NCBI GenBank assembly: GCA_014773175.1
Contig: VXCM01002513.1
Coordinates: 1 to 64,000 of the forward strand
DNA length: 64,000 bases
Direction of reading: 5' to 3'
From: Lucifuga dentata
Taxonomy: Eukaryota; Chordata; Actinopteri; Ophidiiformes; Bythitidae
Each line of letters starts with the position of its first letter. Positions within the stretch are counted from its first letter, which is position 1. Below, one piece after another: positions 29,501-38,714 of the stretch. The notes below the pieces were generated by a model that was not told the origin of the DNA, ran no database searches, and saw only the letters and a program-made list of their open reading frames with translations. A program made the translations under genes and the position numbers.

Positions 29501-32500
29501 GGTAGGAAAAACATTTTTAATTCACCGTTCCAGTAGTATGCTTTGAGAAATGATTGTCAGTAACGTTACAGGTATGAAAATTGAATATATTAGGCTCAAA
29601 CATGCAAAATGGATAGTATGGTCCTTTAAATGTACACATGGGAGTGTTTTCACAGATATTTGCTGGAGCAGGCAGACGAAAAGAAAAGAAAAGAAGAAAA
29701 AAAAAGAAAAGAAAAGGTGCCATGTTGTGATTAGAAGTGAATTATCAGTAAATGTTCTCTAACTTCTTCTTTATATCCATCCTCAGAATTCAAGAGAGCT
29801 GATTGCAAAGTGAGTATTTTTATATTTATGTGTCTGACATGTTTTCAGCATTTGGCTTTTTGGACTTTCTTTTATAAAATGAATGATTTTATAAAAATCC
29901 AGATCAGGTATCTCTTCATCTTTTCTTTGGCTCCTTTTACTCCTTATCTGCTCTCCTTTTTGTTTCCATTTTTTCATTTACGCTTCAAATCTCCTCTCCT
30001 CTCCTCTCCTCTCCTCTCCTCTCAGACTGGTAGCAGCGACCGGCTTCTGTCCTGCAGGGACGCTGAAACCAGGCTACGAGAACATGAGCCACTTCAGATG
30101 TAACTTCAGCAGACAGGAGCGAGTTCTGCAGAGCATAAATTTCATCAAAGGTAGGAAGAGGTCAAAGGTCACAGACATCATGGTAAAAATGTTAAGAGAA
30201 AACGTTGTTATATTTCAGATAGAGCTCAGCGAGTCTCTGCAGCCAGAAACCAAAGCAGGGCTGTAACAGGAGCTATGAAACCTGATCTGGTTTCTTCTTT
30301 TAGATTTAATATTTATCACTGTTATATTTCCCTCCAGTCTAAAAATAGAAGTTAGAAGGTCAGCGAGTGAACCCCACCTCCCTCACCCCCNACCCCAGCA
30401 GAATAAACTGGGTTTTTTAAATCAAAACATGGAATAATCTACTTCAATGTGATCCAAAAGTGGGTTTAGTCGTGCAATGTGTGGAGAAAATGCACTTTAA
30501 TTCTGAAGTGCAGCTTCTCCCCAACACAGCAGAACACATCAACATAAACTGAAAGTTTACCGTCTCATATATCATCACTGATACACTGGTCTTCTGGTCC
30601 TTATCCGACATGTTCCAGCGACTGGCTCACAGTTCAGGTCCCTCTCATTCGGTCTGATTTGGGTAAAGCTGCTTTTAGTTATGCCGCTCTGGTCTCATGG
30701 AATAAAATACAGCGCTGGCCAAAAGTACGTCACCTCCTGTATTTCTGTGTAAACTTTACCAAAGTGCCACTCCAAACTCAATGAGATTCTTTTATTGGTG
30801 TTTTACTAGTATTTGAGTATTCGTTCAGAATATTCAACTATTCTTTAGACTTAAATGTGGATTTCAGAGTAGTAATATGACTACAATATTTCTACAAGTC
30901 AGTGAAAACAGTTGAAACCCATTTGACCTCTGACCCTACCTCAAAGAAGATGTTTTAACTTCCTGTTTGATCTCTACTAATAATACTGGTATTCTTCAAA
31001 TCTTAACAATATGTCTAAAATGTCTTCCTACTTAACATTATTAACAACTATTGGCTTTTTTCAGTTGTACTTACTCTAACACACTAAAACATACATGTAG
31101 GTGTTTGGATGGTATTGTAACTCAGAAAGTAAAGTTTACAGTAAAATACAGGGTGCAGTACTTTTGGCCAGCGCTGTACAACGCTCTCTAAAACTCAAAA
31201 CTCTCGTAACTGTTGGTCAATTTAAATCAATACTAGCAGAACATCTGTCAGCGGTCTGATTGTTTTAATTGATTTATTTTAATTGATTTGTATTTTTTTA
31301 TTGCTGTCTGTGTAAACTCGATGTCATTGTAAATGAGGGCAAGCCCTCAATGATTTTCGAGAAATAAAGGTTTGAAATTGAAAAACAATTTTTGAAAATG
31401 CTTTAAAATCACATAACTTAATTTTTTGGGATGCTGATATTGATATTTGAGAGCAGACTGTGTAGTTTTGTGTTCTCTCATCAGTTGAGGAGGAAGTTCC
31501 TGAAGAACCAGAGGTTGAACCAGAACCAGAAGAACCCCAACACCTTCAGGAACAAACTGTCCTGATCTTGGAAACCAAAGACCTTCAGGAGCCCTCTGTG
31601 CTGAACCTGGAACCTGTTCTGGAGTCAGCAGTCGAACCAGCTCCAGAGCCAGTCGCAGCATCGATAGCCCCACCAGCAGCTCCAGTACAGAACAGACCGG
31701 CAACAGCACCGGGTCTGGTTACAGACTCTGTGGAGCCCGCAGGAGCAGATCTGCAGCCAGAATCTGACAGCCTGGTTTTGAATGACGAAGGATCTGGTCT
31801 GCTAACAGAGAGCAAGAAGGAGAAGGAGGAGGTTGGAGGAGAGGTGGAGGGATATGCAGCTGTTAAAGAGGGACACGAGTATGAACAGCAGGAAGGAATG
31901 AGCACGCAGCAGGTACTGTATCATACATGTTATATTAAAAAACGCCATTATCAAATCAGGAATCCCTGTTCTTTAAACAGATTACCATGTTCTTACTTTT
32001 ACTTATAGTCTGTTTTAAAAACTTAGCAATCATAAATATGTTATTTTTTTTGTCATTTGTTTTTATTTTGTAATATAATAGGAGCTTGTGTCGAAAATTG
32101 TGGAAGTGACAGAACTTGAGATACAAACGGCTTCAGTAACACATAGATCCTGAGCTGATCTGAAAGCTTTGTCGTTGATTGGTTCTTTACTTCTGTAACA
32201 TGTTGATGTCAACATTTAAAGGACCACACCACCTATTTTGCATGTTTAAGCCTAATATATTCAATTTTCACAGGTATTACGTTACTGACAGTCATTTCCC
32301 AAAGGATAAAACTGTATTTCATCTTTCCTGATATTTTATAAAATCTCTTAATCTTTCAAAATCAAATATTGAAGTGATACACCCACCTTAAAAATCCATG
32401 TTTCTCCTGCTAATAATTACACAGCCTTATGAAGTCANTACATAACTTCTAAAAAAACCTGAATACACGTCTTGTTGGTGATGATGGATTACCTATCCCA

Positions 32501-35500
32501 AGAATGTTTACAGTATCAACAAGTTGATTTTAATAGCAGAATGAACCAATGGAGATCTGGAAGGCAGGAAAAACATTTTTAATTCACCGTTCCAGCAGTA
32601 TGCTTTGGAAATGATTGTTAGTAACTTAACATATGAAAATTGAATATATTAGGCTCAAACATGCAAAACGGATGGTATGGTCCTTTAAATGTGAATTCAC
32701 CCGCCTACACACCCAGTTAGACACACCCACTGACAGCGAGGTGTTTAGTCTGTGTCTGCTTTGAAAAATGGTCACCTAATAGCCTAAATCATCCAAAACC
32801 ACCAGCTTGTTCTTTTAATGGTCTTCCTTCATGTGTCAGTGTGAGGGGAGAGAGGCAGAGAACGATGCAGGTGATTGGACGACACAGAGAGAGACAGAGG
32901 ACAAACGAGATGAAGAGGAAGAAATAGACATGCAGGAGGAACAGGACGCCATGTTCTACCCCAGCTGGTACAAACCCAGCAGAGGGCGCTGGGTTCACCC
33001 CGCTCCTGCTGAGATGCTGCCAAAAATTCACCAGACAGAAAAGACGACGTGCCCACAACAACCCAGCTCAGGAGGGGACTCCTTACTTGAGGCTCGGGAT
33101 GCAGTCCAAGTCATGTCTGGACCTCCAACACAACCGCAACCTCCAAGGGTTCAGGATTTCCAGCTCCTGTCTGAACTGCAGAGATGCTTGTCGGCATGTG
33201 AACCTCATGCTTGTCCTTCATCGACATCCAAGTCCCTCACCCAGGCTCAAACCATGTCTTACCTTGTGGGTTGTGGGTTGTACCCCAACCCACAACCTGA
33301 AGACTCCCCAACCCAGCCGTCTCACCCTCAACCCTCACCCAAACTGGAAACCCTGTCCCAAACTCCATCTCTTCTCCAGGAATTCCATCTACAACCCCAA
33401 CAGTTGTCCGTCAGGCCTGGCATCATCCTCAACTCCATCCCCATACAGGGACCAGATAGGGAGACATCAAGAGAAACTGGTTTTACAGAGAAGGAAAATG
33501 AGGAGGAGGAGGAGGAGGACATGCAGGGGTGGGTGTGCCTGTCTGGGGCTGTGGATAAAGGCTTTGGTTTGGCATCGGGCAGCTTTGATCTTGGGGAAAG
33601 TAGCTCATGCAACCGGTCATCCATGTTACTGGAGGACACTTGTCCTGAGCTGGTGAGAAGTGGATCAGAGACGGGCGACAGTACTGGGGAGCTCAGGGAT
33701 GGAAGTGTGGTGGGTGAGGCAGAGAGAGGGGGGCTTGAAGGTGGTATTTTATGGCTGGAAAGTGCATCAGAACTGAAAGAAAAAGCTGATGATGAAGTGA
33801 TGAATGTAGAGATGGAAGAAGGAAGTCTGGGGCCTGAAGAAAGAAGTAAGGAGCCGGAGAAAGAGTTAGCAACAGACGGTCCATGCATGAGGGAGGATCG
33901 CTCTGGATTTAAAGACGACGATTTGGGTGTAGAAGATGATGCTGATCATACAGAGGAGAATCCAAGCAGCTTAGTGCATGGAAATAGAAATATGAAGCCT
34001 GAGGGTGGAGGTTTGGGATTTCTGGAGAAGGAACAGGAGGTCAGAGAGAGCAGCGAGCAGCCTGAAGACGCTCAGCTGGAAACAACTGATGGTGAAAATA
34101 AGAAGGAAGTGACTTCCTCTGTCTCACTCCAGGTCAGTTTCCACAGGTTTTACCCTCATCTTCATCATCGTTATCATCAGCGACCAGGTTCTGCTGCTCT
34201 TCACCCACCTGCTGGTGTGCCACACTTCCTCTTCGCTGTTTCTCTTGAGGTTTTTTGAGTTTTGAGTCACTTTTGGCTGAAGCTTTAGCAGCACGCTCAC
34301 TCAGGTCTCCGTGTTTTTGTTGGTGTGGGAAGGAGGAGGGAAAGCGGTTTAAGCGTGGATGAGTCAAAACAACAAATGCAGTCACAGCTCCAGCTTTCAT
34401 ACAATGATTGAAAGGAATAGAGTCTGACCTGTACTGGATGGTGAGGCCTAAACCAATACCAGGGTCTAGGAGATGTGTTACAATCAGTAGAACCAGATCT
34501 CCATTAAAGGGTTATACTGTAAGAAAACTGAGTCAAGTCAGCTGGATTCAACTTTTTAATTCTGAAACATTTCACCATTCATCCAAATGGCTACAGTAAC
34601 CATAGTTACTGTAGTTACTGGAGGTTTAACTTCCTTCTGTTCATTCATTTCTGACTGACGAAGCCTGGACGACTGAGAATCTTCATCAAATCTTGATTAA
34701 AGAGGTTTTGCCATTTATCCAAAAGCTTCTTCCGTTCAAACTACTATGGCGAAATGGTAACGGGATTTGTTCCAGAAGTCAAATCCATCATTAGGGCAGG
34801 CCCCACCTAAGAAAAAGAATCTGAAATGTAATAGACCTGAAGCCTGTAGATCATTTTATATTTGATCTTATCTGCTAAAATATAGTTGAGTATAAGCCGA
34901 GTTTTTATTACCAAATTTCACAAAGTAAATCAGGTGTCGGCTTATACAGGAGAAATTCAGATTTGAACCCAGAGAAGAAAATTTCCAGAGGTGTAAATAC
35001 TACCATTACCACTACCCATGAAAATAGTTTAAATCATACCTTAGAATGAGATATTTCCTGACTAAACATCTTATCAGCACATTTTGCGGCGGCCAGTAAG
35101 CTCTACTGTGATTGGTCAGTTACAGTAATCAGCTGCTGAAATAAATATCATGTTTACCGGTTACGTGGATTATTTTCAGAAAATCAGAGGAATACTATGA
35201 CAATACCCAGAAAAACAGATAATTTGATAAACTAATAAATTGATGGAATAACATCAGGGGGTCATCTTATACAAAAGATCGGTTTATAGTATCTAAGAAA
35301 ACAGAATGGGCATAAATTACAACTATCTCCTCGTCTTCTACTTGAAACCATTGTAAGATATACAGTAAGCGTCCTCTTTCCTTCCTCCTCTCTGAAGGTT
35401 TTCGGTGATTTTCTGTGTTGCAGCGTCACCACGCTGTCTCTCTCTCCACAGCTTACCTTCTTCACTTCTTTCATTTCCTGCATTATTTTCACGACATCGC

Positions 35501-36769
35501 TCCACCTTCTTCATCAATGCTTTTTTGTTTTTTGTTTTTTCTTTTTTTTTTTTATCTTTGTCCTTCCCCTTTGCCATCACTTCCTCTCATCACTCCTCCA
35601 GTATTCAAATTCACTCATTTCTCCATCTTTTTCCTCTGTCCCTCCTTCAGTCCTTGCTATTCCTCTCCTCTTCCATCTTTTTCTTTTTTCTTATCTTTTT
35701 CTCCTCCTGTCTTTTTGCTGCCATAAACTCATACATTCCTTCTTTTTGTTCTTTCCTGCCTCTCCTCCTTCTCCCCCTTCTATCTTCTTCATCGCCGTGT
35801 TTCTTCTGTCTACACCCCATCGTCCTTTCTTTTCCTTCGCTCACCTCTTTTTCTCCATCAATCTCTCTGATCCCTTCTGCTTCTTCACCGCTTTTCTTTC
35901 CATCCTTCCATCCCTCCATCTTTCTCCAGGCTGTCACTCTGCTCTTCTACCTGCTGGCCTTCCTGGTCATCCTGCAGAGGGTTTGGGTTTACATCGGCTG
36001 CTTCATATGCACATAACAGCAACAGGAAGTACATCCACCTGCGCTGCTGCACCGCTCAGGTACACCGCGGCCAATAAACACGCCTCCACCTGCTGCTGCA
36101 AGCTTTTATTCTCAAAGGTTAAGCGCATCTACAGTATCCTGATCAAATGTTCATTAAAGCGATCTGCTTTGAGCCCCTTTAACTCTGGCATTCTGCTGCC
36201 ACCTAGTGGTACAACAGCATAATTACAGCTGAGGCACAGGTTTAATAAAGGCAGCTTCTTTCAAGCGTTTTATTCAGGTAAAACAGAAAATATTATCAGT
36301 AATTAACTATGTGACTTTATTTTCTTGTTTTTGCAAAAATCCTTTTTTTTTTAAATTTTTGCTTGTTAGTTATTTTAATGCTGCACTAGTGTGTTCTGTA
36401 CATCTCGCTGCATGATAATCAGGGCTGTTTTGTGTGTTTGTGAAAATACAATAGATATTCATTGAAACCTTTCATTTTCTATGAATATTAAGAAAACATG
36501 CATTAATTAAATCTCTTTAATTAGTTAATATTGGTTCTGCAAAAATGACTCCAGGGGCTGACTCTACTTCTTGATGGTGATGTAAAGCTGTCTGCTGTTC
36601 ATTTCTCCTCCAGATGGAGACTGAAACTGGGAGTTCTGCTCAGACCAGCCTTCCCCTTCCCTCTTCTTCCTCCTCTTCCTCTTTATCCTCTTCCTTCTCC
36701 CTCAGCGAGGCTTCTCATCGTCCCAGCTTCTGCTTCTCCTGGCTCAACCCACTCCACAAGAAGCAATAG
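19507..36769 (+). CDS. trim101: MuRF-type TRIM E3 ubiquitin ligase (RING, B-box, coiled coil) with long acidic C-terminus and two alternative last exons
   Basis: MuRF proteins are sarcomere- and microtubule-linked E3 ligases. Residues 25-61 and the next exon form the RING (C31, C34, C47, H49, C52, C55, then CPSC). The exon-2 stretch [20 protein letters not shown] is the MuRF signature. A B-box follows ([21 protein letters not shown]), then coiled coil, then a COS-like GYENMSHF segment. Exons: 19507-19689, 26234-26415, 26535-26687, 26762-26857, 27171-27248, 28693-28848, 29787-29809, 30026-30150, 31485-31912, 32840-34132, then either 35930-36016 or 36614-36769. The protein is about 930-955 residues, far longer than TRIM54/55/63 (roughly 350-550), because of two acidic exons. 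The exon 2 to exon 3 join is out of phase as read. The symbol trim101 rests on linkage and MuRF similarity and is tentative. Confidence 0.85.
19863..20049. repeat. (TG)n microsatellites in TRIM intron 1
   Basis: Runs at about 19863-19885 and a long one at 19996-20049. Confidence 0.9.
20774..22594 (+). mobile_element. MITE family 1, subfamily A, split by a 1.24-kb insertion
   Basis: Left part 20774-20866 stops at AAAGCATACT; right part 22110-22594 resumes ATACTACTGGAACGG. Without the insert and one copy of ATACT the MITE is continuous. Confidence 0.88.
20867..22109. mobile_element. Probable solo LTR inserted in the MITE
   Basis: 1243 bp flanked by the 5-bp direct repeat ATACT (20862-20866 and 22110-22114), created within a known MITE sequence. 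It has no coding content. The length and 5-bp duplication fit a solo LTR of a retrotransposon or endogenous retrovirus. Read on the minus strand it starts TGAAGC, but its other end is not a clean CA, so the class is inferred. Confidence 0.6.
22600..23040. repeat. Probable interspersed repeat
   Basis: CAATTCAAGGTGCTTTTCAC with A-rich lines, followed by GTGGAAGTTTGTTCCAGAG, is a wording seen often in fish genomes. Limits and class were not settled. Confidence 0.4.
23345..23790 (-). repeat. Repeat family D, inverted copy
   Basis: Reverse complement of the D sequence at 43617-44522: shares GGTCCAATCACAATCAGCGT, TTGTCTCCATGACAACAATG and CCTTTAAGATTTGTATTGGA. This is the most complete D copy in the window, with no F insertion. 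A poly-C gap (23806) follows. Confidence 0.75.
23830..24880. other. TRIM intron 1 stretch, mostly unassigned
   Basis: A 30-base MITE left-end remnant (24514-24541, AAGGACCATACCACCC) is the only firm match. GGTAGGTGATATAGCC near 24220 resembles a hAT terminus. A palindromic TCGACTAATCATATTAGTCG lies at about 24885. Confidence 0.4.
25049..25182 (+). repeat. 67-base direct duplication around an N
   Basis: The segment from ACTGCAGCCCGCCAGG to GCTTGGCCCACAAA occurs identically before (25049-25115) and after (25117-25183) the N at 25116. This is best read as an unmerged contig overlap. Confidence 0.85.
25182..25688. repeat. AT-rich foldback repeat, copy 2
   Basis: Same design as 17732-18316: AATAAATA-rich left half, TTTATTTATTC-rich right half, ending TTTTTAATTTTGGCACAATG and GGTATTCCATA. 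A 60-base unit (TTTATTCCTCTTTGTAGTTA) is duplicated in the right arm. Confidence 0.6.
25877..25931. repeat. (TC)n run, N and poly-C
   Basis: Low-complexity gap region around N 25922. Confidence 0.9.
26234..26415 (+). CDS. trim101: TRIM exon 2 (RING end and MuRF signature)
   Basis: Encodes [20 protein letters not shown] and the rest of the MuRF family box. Two in-frame acceptors 15 bases apart (before 26234 and before 26249) both have pyrimidine tracts. The longer form is chosen because relatives have about 19 residues between the RING halves. The donor AAC|GTAAG is strong but leaves phase 2. Confidence 0.8.
26481..26513. repeat. (TC)n microsatellite serving as pyrimidine tract
   Basis: Lies 20 bases upstream of TRIM exon 3. 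Confidence 0.9.
26535..26687 (+). CDS. trim101: TRIM exon 3 (B-box)
   Basis: 51 codons: [18 protein letters not shown] and the [13 protein letters not shown] zinc ligands of a type-2 B-box. The only AG nearby (CTAAG before 26535) gives phase 0, which does not fit the phase-2 donor of exon 2. Confidence 0.85.
26762..26857 (+). CDS. trim101: TRIM exon 4 (coiled coil)
   Basis: 32 codons ([20 protein letters not shown] and on), the same length as the matching TRIM63 segment. Donor GAG|GTGTGTGTG lies at the start of a TG run. Confidence 0.9.
27171..27248 (+). CDS. trim101: TRIM exon 5 (coiled coil)
   Basis: 26 codons starting [10 protein letters not shown] and ending LEERRK. Acceptor CCCTCTGCAG; phase 0 at both ends. 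Confidence 0.88.
27249..28692. other. TRIM intron 5
   Basis: No gene seen. Holds a T run (27992-28014), a partial copy of element G (28058-28215, GGTCAATTTATACTT; full copy at 58531-58818), and an (ATC)n run at 28662-28680 next to the exon 6 acceptor. Confidence 0.5.
28693..28848 (+). CDS. trim101: TRIM exon 6 (end of coiled coil)
   Basis: 52 codons, [20 protein letters not shown] onward, ending [11 protein letters not shown], parallel to the LDEPGGATFLL end in TRIM63. Confidence 0.88.
29046..29626 (-). mobile_element. MITE family 1, subfamily A, full length
   Basis: 581 bp with TA on both sides, in TRIM intron 6. An AAAAGAAA-rich tract follows at about 29680-29716. Confidence 0.9.
29787..29809 (+). 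CDS. trim101: TRIM exon 7 (23-base microexon)
   Basis: Encodes NSRELIA plus two bases, matching the KQLI segment of relatives. Acceptor CCATCCTCAG, donor AAA|GTGAGT. Phase 0 to 2, completed by exon 8. Confidence 0.85.
29992..30025. repeat. (TCTCC)n repeat forming the exon 8 acceptor tract
   Basis: About seven pentamer units lead directly into the CAG of the splice site. Confidence 0.9.
30026..30150 (+). CDS. trim101: TRIM exon 8 (COS-like segment)
   Basis: Encodes [31 protein letters not shown] and [17 protein letters not shown] matches GFENMDFF of TRIM63, part of the C-terminal subgroup one signature (COS) box. Donor AAAG|GTAGGA, phase 1. Confidence 0.88.
30600..31385 (+). mobile_element. 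Rex1-like LINE 3' end, split by a MITE
   Basis: Encodes [18 protein letters not shown] before the split and ends with ATGTCATTGTAAATGAGGGC and AATAAAGGTTTGAAATTGAA, the typical 3' tail of a fish LINE. The halves are 30600-30709 and 31177-31385. Confidence 0.7.
30710..31176. mobile_element. TA-flanked Tc1/mariner-type MITE inside the LINE
   Basis: 467 bp with inverted ends CAGCGCTGGCCAAAAGTAC and GTACTTTTGGCCAGCGCTG, flanked by TA on both sides. No coding content. Confidence 0.88.
31485..31912 (+). CDS. trim101: TRIM exon 9 (Glu/Pro-rich)
   Basis: 143 codons of low-complexity acidic sequence beginning [17 protein letters not shown], with a Pro/Ala-rich middle. It corresponds in position to the acidic tail of TRIM54/63 but is much longer. 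Acceptor CTCTCATCAG, donor CAG|GTACTG, ends in phase 0. Confidence 0.85.
32219..32685 (-). mobile_element. MITE family 1, subfamily A, with internal gap, inserted in repeat E
   Basis: TA on both sides. The N at 32438 replaces about 110 bases of interior. The DNA on each side (about 32153-32217 and 32687-32760) is family E, uninterrupted at this point in the copy at 61889-63086. Confidence 0.85.
32840..34132 (+). CDS. trim101: TRIM exon 10 (giant acidic exon)
   Basis: 431 codons without a stop, joined in phase 0 on both sides. Begins [13 protein letters not shown], then [16 protein letters not shown], a Pro/Gln-rich part, then a long Glu/Asp/Ser-rich part with EEEEEED. No known domain was recognised. 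An open frame of this length at both consensus borders supports a real exon. Confidence 0.8.
34133..34884. other. TRIM intron 10, first part
   Basis: No coding signal. A probable fish repeat near 34600-34745 (GACGAAGCCTGGACGACTGA). Confidence 0.4.
34885..35285 (+). repeat. Repeat family F, copy 1
   Basis: Nearly identical to 43725-44125: GAGTATAAGCCGAGTTTTTA, CAATACCCAGAAAAACAG, CATCAGGGGGTCA. Ends GAGTATAAGC and CTTATAC-like, suggesting a DNA transposon with short inverted ends. Confidence 0.75.
35405..35929 (+). other. Pyrimidine-dominated intron tract before TRIM exon 11a
   Basis: About 500 bases almost purely C/T (TTCCTCTCC, TTTTCTTTTTTC and similar) run into the acceptor CTTTCTCCAG. 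The open frame seen through it is only a Phe/Ser-rich by-product. Confidence 0.7.
35930..36016 (+). CDS. trim101: TRIM alternative last exon 11a (membrane-spanning tail)
   Basis: In phase 0 with exon 10. Encodes 28 residues, [20 protein letters not shown] and YIGCFICT, then TAA. About 20 consecutive hydrophobic residues at the extreme C-terminus would make a tail anchor. AATAAA at 36244-36249 can end this transcript. Mammalian MuRFs have no such segment. Confidence 0.65.
   Translation, partial: AVTLLFYLLAFLVILQRVWVYIGCFICT
36244..36249 (+). terminator. Poly(A) signal AATAAA for exon 11a
   Basis: 228 bases after the exon 11a stop. Confidence 0.6.
36614..36769 (+). CDS. trim101: TRIM alternative last exon 11b (soluble tail)
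   Basis: Acceptor TTCATTTCTCCTCCAG; in phase 0 with exon 10. Encodes 51 residues: [16 protein letters not shown], a serine run, then [14 protein letters not shown] and TAG. AATAAA follows 22 bases later. If exon 11a is skipped the protein is soluble. Confidence 0.7.
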   Translation: METETGSSAQTSLPLPSSSSSSSLSSSFSLSEASHRPSFCFSWLNPLHKKQ

Positions 36770-36790
36770 TGGAGAGAGGGCGGCCTTGGA

Positions 36791-36796
36791 AATAAA
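36791..36796 (+). terminator. Poly(A) signal AATAAA for exon 11b
   Basis: In CTTGGAAATAAAGTTTTG, with GT-rich DNA just downstream. Confidence 0.65.
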
Positions 36797-38385
36797 GTTT
36801 TGTTGTTGAGATGAAGGACTGCAGCACTCCAGATAAATCTGGAAGCTCCAGGCTGATCTGCTGAAGTTAGATGAACAAATTCAGCTTCACGATAAATGTC
36901 CATCAGTTTAAAACATACCAGCACTTGTGTGTTTTGGGGACACAAAAACAGACCTGTTCTGACTCTCTGTAACAGCAGCACTGCTTTATTTTGATAGTCT
37001 CTTATTTTGAAAGGACCCTGAAGATTTACTTGAGAAGTTATTTTTTAAAAAACAGAAGCTGTGGTGCTTCTTCTTCTTTGTAGTGTAAATTTCACAAGTT
37101 CTAGCTAGAAGTAGTAGAGGTAGAGAAGTAGTAATAGTGTTAGTAGAAGTGGATATAATACAAGTTATAGTGGTAGCAGTATACTGTAGGTCGTAATATT
37201 TGTAGTATTAGTAGCTGTAATAGGAGTAGCAGTACGGGTAGCCTCACAATTTTAACTTACAAAGTAGTACAGTGTAGTATTAGTATAGTAATAGTATAAA
37301 GTAGTTCTACCATTAGTTGCAGTACAAGAAGTGGTGCAAGTATTAATACTTCTACCTCTTCTACTACTAGTTAGTCAAAGAAATAATTTTAGTAGTAGCA
37401 GCAGCATAAGAAGTATATTTATGTTTATTAGCCTATTAAGTGGGTGAGTAATATGGACAAAAGAATAACAGATAATGATCCCAGCATTATTTTGATATCA
37501 GTATGTTATGATATTTACTTAAATAATCAGACCACATGTTGAAAAGTTAAAGTCCGATTCATTTTATTGAGACTAATTTTTTTTCATGGTTAGTAGAGCA
37601 AAATTCAATAATTTTTAAAGGGAAAATAATATCTCAGACTAACAGATTTTGGTTAAGTGAAGTTATTCACTTTCTACAGGATAGCTGTGAATGATGCCTC
37701 ACGTGAGAATTTTGTCACAGTATGATTATTTGATGACATTCTAAATATAACTGAATTATCATCCAATGCACATTGTACCAACGTGTCTGATATTAGACAC
37801 GTTTAACTGTTATTGTCAGAAGTAGATTCATTAGAGGTTTGAACTGCTTTTCACTGGAGATAACAGTTATAAGACTAACAGTGGGGAACGTAGTAGAAAA
37901 AAAAAAGAAGTAGCAGTATTGATAAAGATACTAGCAGATGAAGAAATGATGAAGTGGTTGTAGTGTTATGACAATAGGAAATATGTTTACAACGTCTTAC
38001 TAGCAATTTAATGAAAACACTGACATGGAGGTGTTTAGTTGAAGTGGTGGTTTACTGATGAGTTTATGTGTGATTTGCTGTTTTTTAGTGCAATATGATG
38101 CAGTATGACTCAACTTGAATCAGCGTGAATCGATAATCATGTTCAGAATGCTGCCTGATTAGATGATTGGATGGTGAAGTGAATTTGCATTGTGTTTTCA
38201 TACACTTTGTACTGCACGTCTGCTCACTAAAAGAGTTGTGTGCGTGTGCGTGTGCGTGTGTGTGAGTATAGTGTGTGGTGTTTTAGGAGCTGGTATCCCT
38301 GCATAAAGCAGGACAGACTGAATGAGAGTTGATGCTGGTATTGTTTTCTACATTTACTGATTAAATAAACTGATTTGATTACTTA

Positions 38386-38387
<2 letters not shown>
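36797..38387. other. Intergenic stretch between the TRIM gene and tpd52l2
   Basis: Contains a degenerate AGTA/GTA trinucleotide-type tract at about 37090-37400. No gene seen. AATAAA at 38364 could be a distal TRIM poly(A) signal. Confidence 0.5.

Positions 38388-38432
<45 letters not shown>
38388..38432. repeat. (TG)n microsatellite
   Basis: Uninterrupted TG run of about 45 bases. Confidence 0.95.
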
Positions 38433-38433
<1 letters not shown>

Positions 38434-38714
38434 CTGCAAAAGCATTTATTTGTGTTCCAGCACATGCGTATTTAATTATTTTATTAAAATATCCTGAAGC
38501 AAGCAGAAACCACAAAATTGAGCATGCAGTCTCCATTATTTTGACAGCAAGCGTATGTGTGACATCATCAGCCGTCGCCGGAAAAGCTCATGAAAACCAA
38601 GAAGCTTAAAGAGGTGAAAAGGTATTTCCTGTTTGAAGCAAATAAAAGCACGAAAAAATATTTTTGAAGCAGAGTTACACAATGCAACTTTTCTTAATAA
38701 AAGATCAGTGTTTA

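Noticed and set aside
33087..33656. A 189-codon frame overlapping the long TRIM exon
   Set aside because: It is a shadow in another frame; the frame that joins neighbouring exons in phase runs the full 1293 bases.
35405..36016. A 203-codon open frame rich in Phe and Ser with many apparent hydrophobic segments
   Set aside because: It is the translation of an intronic pyrimidine tract. Only its last 28 codons, after the acceptor at 35929, form a supported exon.
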